Source: Tenebrio molitor (Eukaryota; Arthropoda; Insecta; Coleoptera; Tenebrionidae). Taken from it: 64,000 nt of DNA. This document shows positions 22,038-33,719 of this stretch, piece by piece. Position 1 is the first letter of the stretch. The number at the start of each line of letters is the position of its first letter. The DNA is taken from contig NC_091053.1 of the NCBI RefSeq assembly GCF_963966145.1, positions 17,298,001-17,362,000 on the forward strand, in the 5' to 3' direction. The notes under the pieces are model-generated. The model was given only the letters and a program-made list of their open reading frames with translations. It did no database searches and was not told where the DNA came from. A program made the translations under genes and the position numbers.

Positions 22038-23400
22038 ATGATTGCACGGTGGCTTCGGGTGTTCCTCAGGGTTCGGTTTTAGGCTCTCTTTGTTATATAT
22101 ATATCTCGGACCTCAACTCTATTATCGACGTTGATCATGTATTCTTTGCTGATGATGGCAAATTATACGGTAACCCATCTTCGCAATTTCAATCCATCCA
22201 GGATAGTTTGGTAAAGATCTCCCATTGGTGTCGTGACTGGTTGATTCAGCTAAACATTGAAAAGTGTGAGGTCTTGCATTTGGGTAAGAATAACCCGCAT
22301 CTCGCGTACGTTATTAATAATAAAAATCTGAAAGAGGTTGAGTCTCATAATGATCTGGGTGTGATTGTGAACCAGAATTTGTCGTGGTCCGACCATGTAT
22401 GTTTCATAACAAAACGTGCCAACAGATCGAGTTATTTAATGTTCAAGGTTTTTCGTCGTCTTGATTTTGAAACTTTCAAAAAATTAAGTAAAGTCTATAT
22501 ACGTCCTCTGTTGGAATATGCGAATGTGATATGGTCCCCTCACTTACAACGTGATATTGACACCCTTGAGAGAATTCAAAGAAGGGCTACTAAACGAGTC
22601 GCTGGACTTAGATCGATTCCATACGCAACTAGACTGCAAATGTTAGACTTGCCAACTCTCCAACACCGCAGAAGACGGGGTGATCTCATATGGACCTATA
22701 AAATATTGACCAACAACGAATCTGACGAATTACTTAATTTATTTGAATTCAACACAAACATCCATTTGCGCGGCCATCGATTTAAACTGAAAATTTAAAA
22801 TTTTAAGACAAGTATCAGAAGCCATTTCCTTCCGAATCGGGTTTTTAGCGACTGGAACGCCTTGAGTGACGAAATTGTAAACGCATCCAACCCCAACATC
22901 TTTAAAAACAAACTTGATGCACACTTTCGATGACGAAGCAGATGCGATCAATTGAAATTGAAATTACGGAAATAGTTTACTTTTCCGATTTGATCTGGGA
23001 GCTAAATAGACTTCGGTCTCAGCTTCTATTTTGCGTAATAATAATAATTTACCTGCTTGATTTTTTGACTTGTTTTTGTTCGTTATAAAATTTATTTTTT
23101 CCAACTTTATAATTTTTTTTCTCAAAAATGTCCTTATGTAAGATAACAAAATTTTTATACTGTCATTTAGACAATTAAAAGGGCTATCAGAATCAAGAAA
23201 AAAAATAGGGGTTTTCTATTTAAAAAAAACTATGGATGACGTCATAACTCGAAAACAAATGACTGCTTGGAATTTTCTTTCATACTAAAACATGTATTTT
23301 TATAAACTAAAATTGACTTGTCCAAAGATTTTTTTGAAAAAAAAAATTGTTTTATTTTTTAGGAATTTATTCCATACTTTTGCCGCTCACTGTATATACT

Positions 23401-23625
23401 TTATTCACGTTGAGTTGAACATTTCAAGGTCAAATGATTTATTTTTTTGGCTCTGTAATTATGTTTTGTAAATAGTGACATGCAGCTAATCAACGTAATG
23501 CGAATTTAGCAATCCTCAATCCAACGTGAACGGTGTTTACCTGCATGTCACTATTTACAAAACATAATTACAGAGCCAAAAAATTAAATTGTTTGACCTT
23601 GAAATGTTCCACTCAACGTGAATAA
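23401..23625. repeat. 225-bp palindromic MITE
   Basis: Arms of about 85 bp (23401-23485 and 23541-23625) are near-perfect inverse complements, starting TTATTCACGTTGAG and containing GTCAAA..TTTTTTGGCTCTG. The loop contains CAATCCAACGTGAAC. Related single arms occur at 31290-31380, 31460-31545 and 48650-48760. Confidence 0.85.
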
Positions 23626-24006
23626 CGTTTATTATGTTTCAAATTTGTTGACAATTGCTTCGAAAGGTTATGTTTGTAATCAACGTAATAAGTGAAAGAA
23701 ATTAAACATTGTCAAATTGACAGGAGCATAAAATAACCGCACAGTAACCAACAATAAATAAATCATTCTTTAAATTAATTTTCTGGAAGTAAGAGATTAA
23801 ACCACTAAAGTACACAGATACCTCCAACCTTCAAGAAAATCTAAAATTTGCCAACAGATTTGTTCACAGTAGGAAGATTTACTGTTCTTGTAAAATGGTA
23901 ATTTTATGACTGACGGGTCTCGAGAGGGTACCTGCTGCAGTGTTTGACCGATCCAAGAATTCTGAATACTTCTGCAACTTGAACTACACCTCGCCCAAAA
24001 GTTTTA

Positions 24007-24288
24007 TTACTGTGCAACAGCCTTAAAGTGTGCCATTATTTTAGCAGATGGTTTCATTGTATTGGAATTGTCTTCGAAATATGCCAACAGTTCATTCTCT
24101 GAAAAGGACTTAATGTTATTCTTTTCTTTCCAATTCATAAATGTTTGATCAACACTCGTATCTATCGCGAAATTTCTTTGGCAGCAGACTGTTGGTTGGA
24201 ATTTTGAGCATTCCATTATTTCAGGCGGCGTGCCTACGCATTTCATCCTCGCTTGCGCTGAACATTTTCCAGCTAAAGTTGAGTTCAC
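24007..24288 (-). pseudogene. tyrosine-recombinase-like relic, N-terminal domain
   Basis: The - strand frame encodes QTFMNWKEKNNIKSFSENEL then LAYFEDNSNTMKPSAKIM. This lines up with DFKEWCNKNNVKTVSENVVL then AYLMEKSKTVKSS of the larger relic at 29607-30335. The stretch corresponds to the N-terminal DNA-binding (SAM-like) domain of phage-integrase-type recombinases. No catalytic part follows before the stop near 24007. It is probably a fragment of a second Crypton-like element, or an exon of a decayed domesticated gene. Confidence 0.5.
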
Positions 24289-24865
24289 TTAGTTAAGAAG
24301 CAAATAATATTGTTATAAGTGTTACCTTTTGTTAAATAACGATCACGCTACGAGATGAAAATGTCAATTGAAAGAAGTCTAAACCATTGTCACTGAACGG
24401 CCGTTGCTTAGCAACGGTCATAGGTGCTGCCATCATAATTTGCCTAATTCGTAAAGTTCCCTAACAAGTAGTGGGCGGAGTTAATTTACTGTGCACGTAC
24501 AATTGCTAACACGGAATCTTGGCCACAACTGACATTTAACATTTAACTGACAAATAGGTATGTGTGAACTGGCCTTTATTGAATATAACCCTACTTTTCA
24601 CTCGATAATACCATTTCCCTGCTTTTTTGATGTCACAAGAAAAACTTCAAAGTGATTTTTAATAATTGTCATTCATTAATGACACTAATGATTGGTTTAC
24701 ATAATTTTTTTTTGTTCGACACTGTCAGAATTTGAGAATTTTCTCCTATGTGAACGGATTTTTATAAATGTGACAACTTGTCAAAACGAAACGTCAAGTT
24801 AATTTTAAAGATTTTAAGCGATTTGGAGCTTTTAAGGGGGTCGTCAAACAAAAAAACCTTGTATT
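24289..24865. other. intergenic, nothing recognised
   Basis: AT-rich spacer without supported genes. Confidence 0.5.
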
Positions 24866-24988
24866 CAACTCGTTCTTGTGTAAATTGGACTTTTTTTGGC
24901 ACTCGTGGGCCTTTAAAACGCTCGTTTCACTCGCGTTTTAATCTGGCCTACTCATACCAAAAAAGCCCAATTTACAGACGAACTCGTT
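24866..24988. repeat. palindromic element
   Basis: Nested inverted repeats: an outer pair GTAAATTGGACTTTTTTTGG and CCAAAAAAGCCCAATTTAC, and an inner pair TTTAAAACGCTCG and CTCGCGTTTTAA around a 5-bp loop. It resembles a fold-back MITE. Confidence 0.7.
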
Positions 24989-25132
24989 AAATAAATAACT
25001 ATTTAGAAATGTCTAAAAAATGTGGGCCAAGATTCCGTGTCCGGAATAGTACATAAGGAAGCGTTTACTAGAGGGGTTGTTGGAGCGATTTTCGCTTTTA
25101 CACTAGCGGTCGTAGAAAAAATACATTTCTTT

Positions 25133-25612
25133 CGTGTTGATTTCCTGAGTGATGGCGTGTTGAACACGCAGCCAAATTACAAATTGAGGAACTGCCAGGT
25201 GATTTGCAAGATGCGGCGTACTTGTTTATGGCTGGTTTTCAATTTCATGAAGAATGTCTTCTTCTGCAACTAAAATGCGATCTTCTCTTTGGCGGCCAAG
25301 ATCGCGCTTATTCATTTCGAAACGCCGAAATGGCGAAGATGCTGCACAACGTTTACAAAGGTTCGTGCATTGGAAAGTATTCTTTGAGGAATCTATCACC
25401 GTATATTCTCCGTGCTAATTCTGAATGACCACGGACTTCGCCATAGATCAAAACCATATCGGTATTCTCCAGGTTGGTGAAAGACATTTGTAATTTAAAT
25501 TTAGGTTAAGACTGATGTTCTTGTCAAAGTGACTTGATTTTGAATTAAATGACAACAAAAAAGTTCAATATGATTTTTTTGAGCTTTTTTTTTAAACTTT
25601 TAGCCCCTTTTT
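25133..25612 (-). pseudogene. mariner/IS630-like transposase relic (HTH part), upstream of UGT copy 3
   Basis: From ATG near 25490 the - strand encodes MSFTNLENTDMVLIYGEVRG then HSELARRIYGDRFL, then frame breaks, then a TFVNVV-equivalent region and the second HTH. It starts and stops at the same points as the relic upstream of UGT copy 1 (both bounded by CGTGTTGATTTCCTGAG and CTTTTAGCCCCTTTTT). The pair therefore most likely arose by duplication together with the UGT, not by independent insertion. Confidence 0.7.
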
Positions 25613-25770
25613 CAACATTTGTATAAGGCGTTATTGGCTCAATCGTTACCTATTGTAGAGTTTTCTCAATCGTTACCTATTGTGGAGTCCTACCACTGAT
25701 TAAAATTTCTGCTCAACTTTCAAAGTCACCTGTATTTGGTAGCCTTGAATTTAGTAGTTGCCTGTTTTTG

Positions 25771-25928
25771 GATACGATAATTGGAAATCAGCAACCTATA
25801 TTTTATAATCTGATCGTGCAAAGTAAACATTTAATGTTATCTATATTCGCGATAAAAATGAAAATCGTTTATAAGACACATCCACATGACAACCTTCCAG
25901 TGCTATCAGTAACAAAATATAAGTCAAC
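25771..25928 (+). promoter_or_regulatory. UGT copy 3 promoter
   Basis: Contains all blocks shared by the cluster. TATAAG at 25870-25875 lies about 38 bp before A of the initiator TCAGT (25906-25910), about 20 bp upstream of the ATG. About 150 bp not present in copy 1 separates it from the transposase relic. Confidence 0.6.
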
Positions 25929-27614
25929 ATGTTTGTTTTACTTGTTGGGCTGTTGTTTCTTTATGCTTCACATGGTGCAAGGATCTTGGGAGTATTTCTA
26001 GCGCCAGTACCTAGTCATTACATTCTCGGCAATACCTTATTGAAAGGATTGGCAGAAAAGGGCCACGACGTAACAATGATTAGTCCGTTTGCAGATAAGA
26101 ATCCACCAAAAAATGGTTCGTATACGAATATTGTACTTACAGGATTCGCAGAAGAGCACGAGCGTAAGTTTAGTTCATTTGTAATTCAGTTAAAAAAACA
26201 AAAATCATGCAGGTATGGTGAAGGAAATAAATGTCTTCGAAATGGAAAAGAAAGGCATTCTTGCCCTTCTCCCGCTCCTTGCGAAAAATATAGAAATGTG
26301 CGAACGAACTTTCAATCATACAGATGTGCAAAAACTTATCCATTCTGGTGATACGTTTGATGTTGTTATCGTGGAAATGTTCATGAACGATGCACACAAT
26401 GTTCTCGCATCTCATTTCAACGCTCCACTTGTTCTCTTTAGCGCAGTTGGTGTTAACACTTGGATTAATCAATTAGTTGGAAATCCACAACCCCTCGCTT
26501 ACGTACCGGATGTATTTCTCGATTTCTCCAGCAAAATGTCATTTTTCCAAAGATTACTTAACACTGTAGCGTACGTTGCCGAACAAGGTATGAATTGTTT
26601 GTACATGTTCCCACAACAAGACAAGCTGGTCAAGAAATATTTTCCAAATGGACCTAGCCTATACGATGTTATCTATAATGCTTCAATTTTGCTTCTCAAC
26701 TCACATCCAAGCATTCACCAGCCTATTCCGCGCGTCCCAAGCATGATCGAAGTTGGTGGACTTCATGTGAAACCTCCAAAACCACTGCCCAAAGACTTAC
26801 AAGAACTGCTAGATGGGGCCGAAGAGGGTGTGGTTTATTTCAGTTTAGGATCATATTTAAAGAGTGCGTTTCTTGCCGAAGAAAAGAGACAAGTATTTGT
26901 CAAAGCTTTTTCCAAGTTGAAAGAGACAGTCTTGTGGAAGTGGGAAGAAGATAGTCTTCCAGGGCAGCCGCCAAATGTTCACTTGGCAAAGTGGCTACCA
27001 CAACAAGATATTTTAGGTAATAATCACACAAAAAAAAATGTTTCGATGAATAATGAATTATTACAGCTCATCCAAATGTTAAACTTTTCATAACCCATGG
27101 CGGTTTCTTGAGTACAACGGAAACAATTTACCACGGAGTTCCAGCTCTGGCGATTCCAATCATTGGTGATCAAAAATTGAACGCTCGGGAAATAGTTAAT
27201 CAAGGAATAGGGCTTACGATGAACTTCCAAGAGATTACCGAGGAAGCTTTAACCGACAATATTAACGAACTTTTGACGAATCCGGAGTAAAAATTGCGAA
27301 ATTATTCCCATCGGGTGTTGTAATTTATTTTTTTTAGATATGTCAAAAATGCGAAGAGCAGATCAAACATTTTTCGCGACAGACTGGTTAGTCCACTGGA
27401 CACGGCAATTTATTGGGTCGAGTATGTGATTCGACATGGTGGAGCTCCACATTTAAGAGTTGCAGGTTTAGATGTGCCTTGGTACCAATATTTCCTTCTA
27501 GATGTGATTGTGGTGGTGTCAGTGGTGACTTTAGTTGTTTTGTTTGTCTTGTATCAAAGTATTAAAAAAATATCTTCGATTTGTGGCAAGGAAAGAAAGC
27601 AAAAAGTGAATTAA
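25929..27614 (+). CDS. UDP-glycosyltransferase copy 3 (intact)
   Basis: Exons 25929-26163, 26213-27016, 27067-27286 and 27338-27614; 511 residues. Introns are GT..AG and 49-51 bp, at the same codons and phases as copy 2. Exon 1 is one codon shorter. Signal peptide MFVLLVGLLFLYASHG; catalytic-type His in PSHY; donor signature WLPQQDIL, FITHGGFLSTTETIYHGVP, DQKLNARE; membrane span then tail KQKVN (KXKXX-type). It is closer to copy 1 than to copy 2 in coding, promoter and 3' sequence: both have GTGTACATAAA and a GGAATAAAT signal (here AATAAA at 27664-27669). Predicted ER-membrane glycosyltransferase; substrate unknown. Confidence 0.93.
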
Positions 27615-27669
27615 GTGGTTCGATTGATGTATCAATTCCATAGAGTGTGTACATAAAGAATGGAATAAA

Positions 27670-29169
27670 TACGCATGTATTGTGTTGTATTCTTCATCCA
27701 TGACGTCAGCAGTATTCTAGCTATGATGCCGGCGACATATTTTTTTTATGGAATCCTCTATACCGGGTGGCCCAACACTTGGCATATTTGCAATTATACA
27801 TTTAGTAATAATTGTCCAAAAATCCAGAAATTTGGTAGGCACAATCTACAATTACTATTCTATGATTGAACATGATCAATTTTTTTCACTTAAATTTGTG
27901 TGATGGAACTAACTTTATACAGGGTGTCGCAAAATTAACGTATTCCAAGTAGGGGGTCTTGTAGGGAAAAATCTCAGGAATTTCGAAAAAATAAAATAAA
28001 AAATATATCGGGGGTTTTTACAAAGATATATGGCTCTGAATGTTCAAACTTTTCATCATGTTTTCTTCAAATAAAAAATATAAATGGTTGACATTCATTT
28101 TGAAGTATGGTGAGGATGATTATGTAAAATATTAAAATATAAATGAAAAGACATTTCTCGAAAAAGCAGCTTTATCTCGAAAAAATAAGTTTTATTTTTC
28201 CAATTTTTGTTCAAAAGGGAAGTACAATATAGCTACAATATTAATCAGGTACTTACGATCAAATATTGGCAACTTTGATATTTTTTTCAAAGTGACAGCA
28301 ACTTTTTTACATTTTTACTTGGTCAACAGGATGTCCATTACTAAGCCCCGAACTCGGAATACGATAATTTTAAGACGAAGCAATGCGTGTACGTCATCGA
28401 TGAAGGTTTTGCAGTACCAACTTAAAACTGTAAAACTGCGAATTCTATCGTTCAATTGTTGATATTTTTTATCCCTAAGGATTGGCATGTCGAGGAACCA
28501 GTTTTCAGTCAGTTTACATCATGTTGTTGATCGATAACGATTAAAGCAATTTGTAAAGTTAGAAGAAGTCGTCGCTGTTGTTTAGTGTTTACGTTCCTTT
28601 TGAGATCCTCGATTTATTGCTTTCCTACGTGTAATAAAACTCTTTTCAGAGCTAACTTTTGCCTGTGTTTTTTACGATCTGTAGGATATTTTACTCCTTG
28701 CTAATTGCTAATATATAGGCCGTGGGTGGTGGAGCATTCAGAGAAACACAACCGCCCAGAATAACATCTATTTACATACTGTTGAAATAATAATACAAAA
28801 ACTCTTGATAAAACCACATACAAAAACTAATCACTCTACACGATCCCTGCAAGTTTCAAAACATTCGAAGATGCCTAATATTCGCGTTGACTAACGCAGA
28901 TTAACGTAGTAATGTCGTGACGTCATGGATGTGTAATAAGTAATAACTAATAACGTACACGCGTTGCTTCGTGATTGTGAGTATAGCGATTTAATATCAA
29001 ATTGATCCAAATATTTAAAGTTTTTTTGCTCTACTAGTTACAGAGCTCCTCACTTTTTTTATTGATCCACTATCGACTTTGAATTATAATTAGGTAATAG
29101 CGAAAAATATCAAGTTATAGAAAGCTGGAATCCAAGGCCGTTTATGGTAGAGCTGAATAGGACAGATCA
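27670..29169. other. spacer downstream of UGT copy 3
   Basis: No gene seen. Two single transposon ends can be read without partners: CCGGGTGGCCCAACACTTGG at about 27763 and CAGGGTGTCGCAAAATTAAC at 27922, each preceded by TA. Confidence 0.4.
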
Positions 29170-29606
29170 TAATGTGATGACACCCAATAAATCATTTCAC
29201 GGTCCAGTTCTTCCCAGAATAATTCAATTGGGGTGACTGGGGAGGCCACTCCATAATTTTTATAGCTTTTTGGTTTTGTTTTTTTTTTACAAAATCTCTG
29301 CACAGTGTATAACTTTGCTTAGGATCTTTATCTTCTTGAAACGCAAATCCCCTACCTATAATACGAGTTCCAGAAGACACTCCCTGGTTTTTGAAAAATT
29401 TATAGATAGTGTTCTTTTTTCATAATTCCCTCAATTTTGATCAAATCTCCTACTCTATTACCACCAAAACAACCCCAAACCATCACACTACCTTCTCCAT
29501 GTTTCACTGAAGGCACAACATACTCGGACAAATATTTTTCATGAGGATAGGGGCGAATAATAACTCGCCGACGTGATCCAAAAATTTTAAATTAGCTTTC
29601 GTCTGT
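29170..29606 (-). pseudogene. Tc1-like transposase relic
   Basis: On the - strand: GSRRRVIIRPYPHEK, VKHGEGSVMVWGCFGGNRVG and DLIKIEGIM, a stop, then FAFQEDKDPKQ and WPPQSPQLN, then after a small deletion PIELFWEELDRE. These are the middle and C-terminal landmarks of Tc1 transposases (the KHGGGSVMVWGC, DNDPKH and SPDLNPIE regions). The first D of the triad lies upstream and is missing. Stops and deletions show it is dead. Its upstream end abuts the recombinase relic at 29607. Confidence 0.8.
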
Positions 29607-30335
29607 TCATAATACTTTTTTTAACTCTGGATGAGTACACGGAACAAGAGCTGCATATTTGCGGTATAATCTTACAAATTCTGGATTGGTGACAATAAAA
29701 GTTCGTTTTATGCCAGTTTTTGTGTCAGGAATGGCCACTATTAATACAGAATGTTCATCCTTGATGTCATCGATAGACATTTTAGTTAGTTCGTCTCTTC
29801 GCATGGCTCCTGATATTCCCATGATTAAAATGACCTAAAAAAGGGCAGATTATACAGCTTATCATAACAGAACTTAATATTTACCTTCCACTATAAATAA
29901 TTTTCATCACTAGCTTTTTCTAAAAATAAATTGATCTGGTCTCGTGTCAATACCTTAGACTTTTTCGCCCGATAACCAACTGATTTTTTTTTTCAAAAAA
30001 GGTACCATTTTCAGAAACTTCGTAACATCAATGCCATCCCGTATGTTCAGCGTGAGCTTCAACATTGAATGTGTGCTCCATAAAGTTGAACTTTTCACAG
30101 TTTTTGATTTTTCCATTAAATAAGCCAAAACAACATTCTCCGACACCGTTTTCACATTATTTTTATTACACCACTCTTTAAAGTCATTGTAACACATATT
30201 GTACTGCCGTTTGAACTTTTCTGGTATTAAATTGGACACTGCACAATCTGCAATATTTTTTAACTCCGGGGAAGTAGACGGAACAAAATAGTTATTTACA
30301 TTAGAGTACGGGATGGGAATTTTCCGGCACGACAA
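29607..30335 (-). pseudogene. Crypton-like tyrosine recombinase relic with an intron
   Basis: The first exon (from ATG 30335) encodes an N-terminal SAM-like domain: RQYNMCYNDFKEWCNKNNVK, VSENVVLAYLMEKSKTV, then a linker. A run of 10 A (29984-29993 region) probably carries one extra base, since the next frame continues YRAKKSKVLTRDQINLFLEK. After an in-frame TAG a GT..AG intron of about 50 bp (about 29833-29882) separates it from the second exon. That exon reads MGISGAMRRDELTKMSIDDI and AIPDTKTGIKRTF, the start of the catalytic domain with the box I Arg (RRDEL). The rest, including the expected H-x-x-R and Tyr, is cut off at 29607 by the Tc1 relic. Crypton-like origin is inferred; a domesticated gene is possible. 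Confidence 0.6.
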
Positions 30336-30639
30336 CTGGTTTCGGGCACGATGGCGCAGCCGAGTGCCTGATTAGTTGGAGGGCCGGAAAATACGTCCCG
30401 TACGACATTTGTATTAGACTTTTCGGCTGACCAAAATATTAAATCTTCTAAAAATCAAGACTTATTTTATTGTAGAATTTAAAATCGTCAATAAAGAATC
30501 GAATGCTGTGGAATCAATTCCTTGACGACCGTGACCGCTCATTTGTTTTTTTCCTAACAAATTATTTGCCGGCTAAATTTTCACGGTCGTGCTTCAAAAT
30601 TTGATTTTGGTGTATTGAGTGAAAAAAATGTCTAGTATA

Positions 30640-31885
30640 CCGGGTGATTCAGATTGGTATTCGCGCCCTTATATCTTTTTTATTTTAAGAAAAAAGTATA
30701 GCAAACCATATATATTTGTAAATCGCTTATGAAACTACAATAGATGACGGTGTCAAATCTTCTCTACGATGACATATGTCAAAGTTAAGACAGTCAACTT
30801 TTTTTTTTTAAATAGTACATTATACATTTCTTAGTGTATTCCTGTAAAGCTTTTTTTTCTACATTTGAATGTGTAAAAAAAGTTGACACTGGCAATAGGA
30901 AAATATCGAGAAAAAAAATAAAATATGATTTAATTTATTCGAAAGTGTTATTTTCTAAAAAGAGCTAGTTAGCCATGGAGACAATTGAATTTTGACATTA
31001 ATAGCGTCAATTATTAACGTACCTACATTTAAATAAATAGCTATGTTATAACCTACATTTAAATAAATAACTATGATATAACATCTGGCTTCGAAACCTA
31101 ACTTCTTCCTGACTATACCGCTTTGAATGCATACACGATGAAAATATGTAGTTGAATTTTGATAGTGCATGAATGACATTATGAGTCTTGAGAATCGTAT
31201 TCGAATTATTCGAATATTTGAATAGGTGACTATGTAAAATTCGAATAAGTGTAAAGTCTAATATTCGAATAAAGTAAATTCAGGATGGATCGGGTATTTC
31301 ACTGTCAAATAATTTTATTTTTTGGCTATGTAATTCTTAAAATAGTGAGATGCAGGGAACCAACATAACGCGAATTTAGCATAGTAAATTCAGAATGGAT
31401 TTGGTATTTCGTCCGAATCTCAGTTTTCTGGCCGAGGCGCACCCGAGGCTTGAAAACAAACAAGGTCAAATCATTTTATTTTTTGGATACGTGGTTGTCT
31501 TGTAAATAGTGACATGCAGAGAACCAACATAATGCGAATTTACAAATGTTTGGCTTACTAGCTCTTTTTAGAAAATAACGCTTTCGAATAAATTAAATTA
31601 TATTTTATTATTTTTCTCGATTTTTTTCTGATGTAAGTGTCAACTTTTTTTACACATTCAAATGTAGAAAAAAAAGCTTTACAAGAATGGGCTAAGAAAT
31701 GCATAGTGTACTATTTAAAAAAAAAAGTTGACTGTCTTAACTTTGACATATGTCATCGTAGAGAAGATTTGACAACATCATCTATTGTAGTTTCACAAGC
31801 GATTTACAAATATATATGGTTTGCTATACTTTTTTCTTAAAACAAAAAAGATGTAGGGCCGCGAATACCAAACTGAATCACCCGG
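30640..31885. mobile_element. 1.25-kb element with about 330-bp inverted repeats
   Basis: The left end CCGGGTGATTCAGATTGGTA and the inverse complement of the right end match, and the arms stay paired for about 330 bp (30640-30970 and 31552-31885). TA lies outside both ends (30638-30639, 31886-31887). The middle contains CAACATAACGCGAATTTAGC-type MITE fragments (31350 and 31530) and a short duplicated 'ctacatttaaataaatarct'. No transposase frame. Confidence 0.85.
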
Positions 31886-31887
31886 TA

Positions 31888-33426
31888 TAATATAGAGTGA
31901 GTTAAATGTGACACCAGAGGCAGTACAACTAGTGGCAGGACTAAATTCTGAATTATTACCACAAAAATCGAAACATAGGACAATTTTTTCTCACGAAAGT
32001 ATGTAATAACTATTCTTTAATTCACAAATTTTTAATAAACCATATTTTATTATAGACAGTTTTATTAATAGGTGTTTGTGGTGCCTGTCTCCCGAAAGGA
32101 GTTATATACTCTGAAAATGGAAAATGTCAAGAGAAGATATTATATTGATAACTGACACAAAAACCAATATTTGTAGATCGTTTGCCATTACCAATCCAAA
32201 CTGGATTGAAACTATGAAGAAATATATGGAAGTCAGGTTAAATTGGTATTAATACAATTAAAACAATTTCAAATAAAATTGACAAATATTTGAACCTTGA
32301 TTGCCTTATGGACACAAGATGGAAGTTCCTAAAATGATTCGTGATGACTGATAGCCTTCCTTCAACATCAAAAAGAAAATGTACTGTGTTGCAGCTACAG
32401 CTCAAACAATGGTGAGTTGTGTCACAAACTTCGAAACAGTGCTTTAATCTACTTAAATTTTTAGCAGTTGCTTCCAATGTAACCATCCAACATTGAGAAT
32501 TCCATCATCAGTACCGTAAGAGAAGCACCAGTACAACATATTGACATTCAACCCAGAAGTAATAAAGCTGACAGTTACCAAATTGTTTCTGCATTGTTCT
32601 CTAAAGTGGAGAATTGTAACAATAATGTTTACAACTGTAATTTTACAAAATAAATTATGTTAATAATGTTGCAAATTATTAAAATGTCTTGTACTTAACC
32701 ACTACTTCCTGGTGAAAACGAATCATCTTTCTTCAGGTGAATACAAGATTTTGGGGTTAGAATGTTTTGTGTATTTTTATTTTCCAGTTGCACTTTAGCA
32801 CTAACAGCTAGTACTGGATAAAGTAGGTACACAAAACCATATATTAACTTCTGTGGTTTAGTTTTATTGTGCAATTTTGCAGATATTTATGAAATACCTG
32901 ACAATTGTCAAACTTTTTGACATATACAGCTGCCAACCCAATAGGTTGTATTTTCCCTGTTACGATTATTTTCTTTTTCGATCGATATAAATTAAACAAA
33001 CACATTTATCGGAAAAATTATACAGGGAAATGTGTTTTTTTACACTAAATTAAAGTAACGTATGGACACTTTAATTTTAAAGTAACTGTGAAAAGAATAA
33101 ATCAACGGTGTCCGCACATTTTTCCCGTACTCCACCAGATTTTTCCCACATTCCACTAGAAATTTTTGACATTGTACGGGAAATCGCACCTCCCTTGACC
33201 TAAAGTGTAAGGTAACGCTATATTTCCCAGATTGGGAGGCCGAAAACGTAATTTTCTTGCGACATTTTTCCAATTTTTCTCAAAATGAATTGTTTTATTT
33301 ATGTCGTTTCCATAGCGACATGGTGACATGTAGGCCGACTTTATTTTTATTGACAGTGAAGGAAATTTTATTTGTTCATTTTATAATTACAAATTTTCGG
33401 GTTGCACACAAAATGTTGTGTACACC
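31888..33426. other. intergenic, nothing recognised
   Basis: AT-rich DNA with no coding frame bearing a motif; no paired repeats established. Confidence 0.5.
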
Positions 33427-33533
33427 TTGGCTACGAAATCCTTTGACTACCTCGAGATTGTCTTGTCTCGGCCGCAAAGCGGCCTTGACGACAATTTTTC
33501 TCTCGGTTCGTCAAAGTAGGATTTCGCAGCCTT
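33427..33533. repeat. 107-bp palindromic element
   Basis: Outer arms TTGGCTACGAAATCCTTTGA and TCAAAGTAGGATTTCGCAGC pair; an inner stem is centred on GGCCGCAAAGCGGCC. A smaller hairpin (GGCATG..TTTTTGATC/GATCAAAAA.CATGCC) follows at 33673-33719. Confidence 0.7.
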
Positions 33534-33719
33534 GCTATACAAATAACTATTTCCATTCTTCTGCAGTCCAGTTTATGTGTTTTTTGGCCCATATCAGCCT
33601 CTTTTTAATATTTTGCTTACGCAAATAGCTATTTGTGCAATAAGTTAGGAAATTCAATTTTTTTCCGTATTAGGCATGGGATTTTTGATCGAGACGACAG
33701 TCGAGATCAAAAACATGCC

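Larger units (their letters stand above)
14949..23050 (+). mobile_element. CR1-like LINE, 5'-truncated, split by a gypsy element
   Basis: 14954-15598 encodes the end of an APE-type endonuclease (SLLDLLLC, then SPIGKSDHVVIEY). After an in-frame stop come linker sequence and RT: NYRPISLTSICCKLMERI, QHGFLPGRS, YLDFEKAFDRVPHRR up to 16384. Reading resumes in frame at 22042 with GVPQGSVLGSL and the F-A-D-D active-site box. Then come the CR1-type thumb (LERIQRRATKRVAGLR, RRRRGDLIWTYKIL) and a C-terminal SDWNALSDEIVNAS ending at 22933 after one more frame break. A (TAA)n-like tail ends near 23050. Breaks at 15596 (TAA), about 15915 (frameshift) and about 22800 show it was already dead. The 5' end including most of the endonuclease is missing, as is usual for LINE insertions. 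Confidence 0.8.
14787..23392. mobile_element. TA-flanked inverted-repeat element split by a LINE
   Basis: The left arm begins CTGTGAGCGACAAAAGTATG at 14787. The right arm, read inward from 23392, begins CAGTGAGCGGCAAAAGTATG. Homology between the arms extends about 95 bp, through a T-rich stretch to AATTTTAGTTTAT. TA flanks both ends (14785-14786, 23393-23394). The arms are now 8.6 kb apart because a LINE with further insertions sits between them. It is the outermost layer of the nest. Confidence 0.75.
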
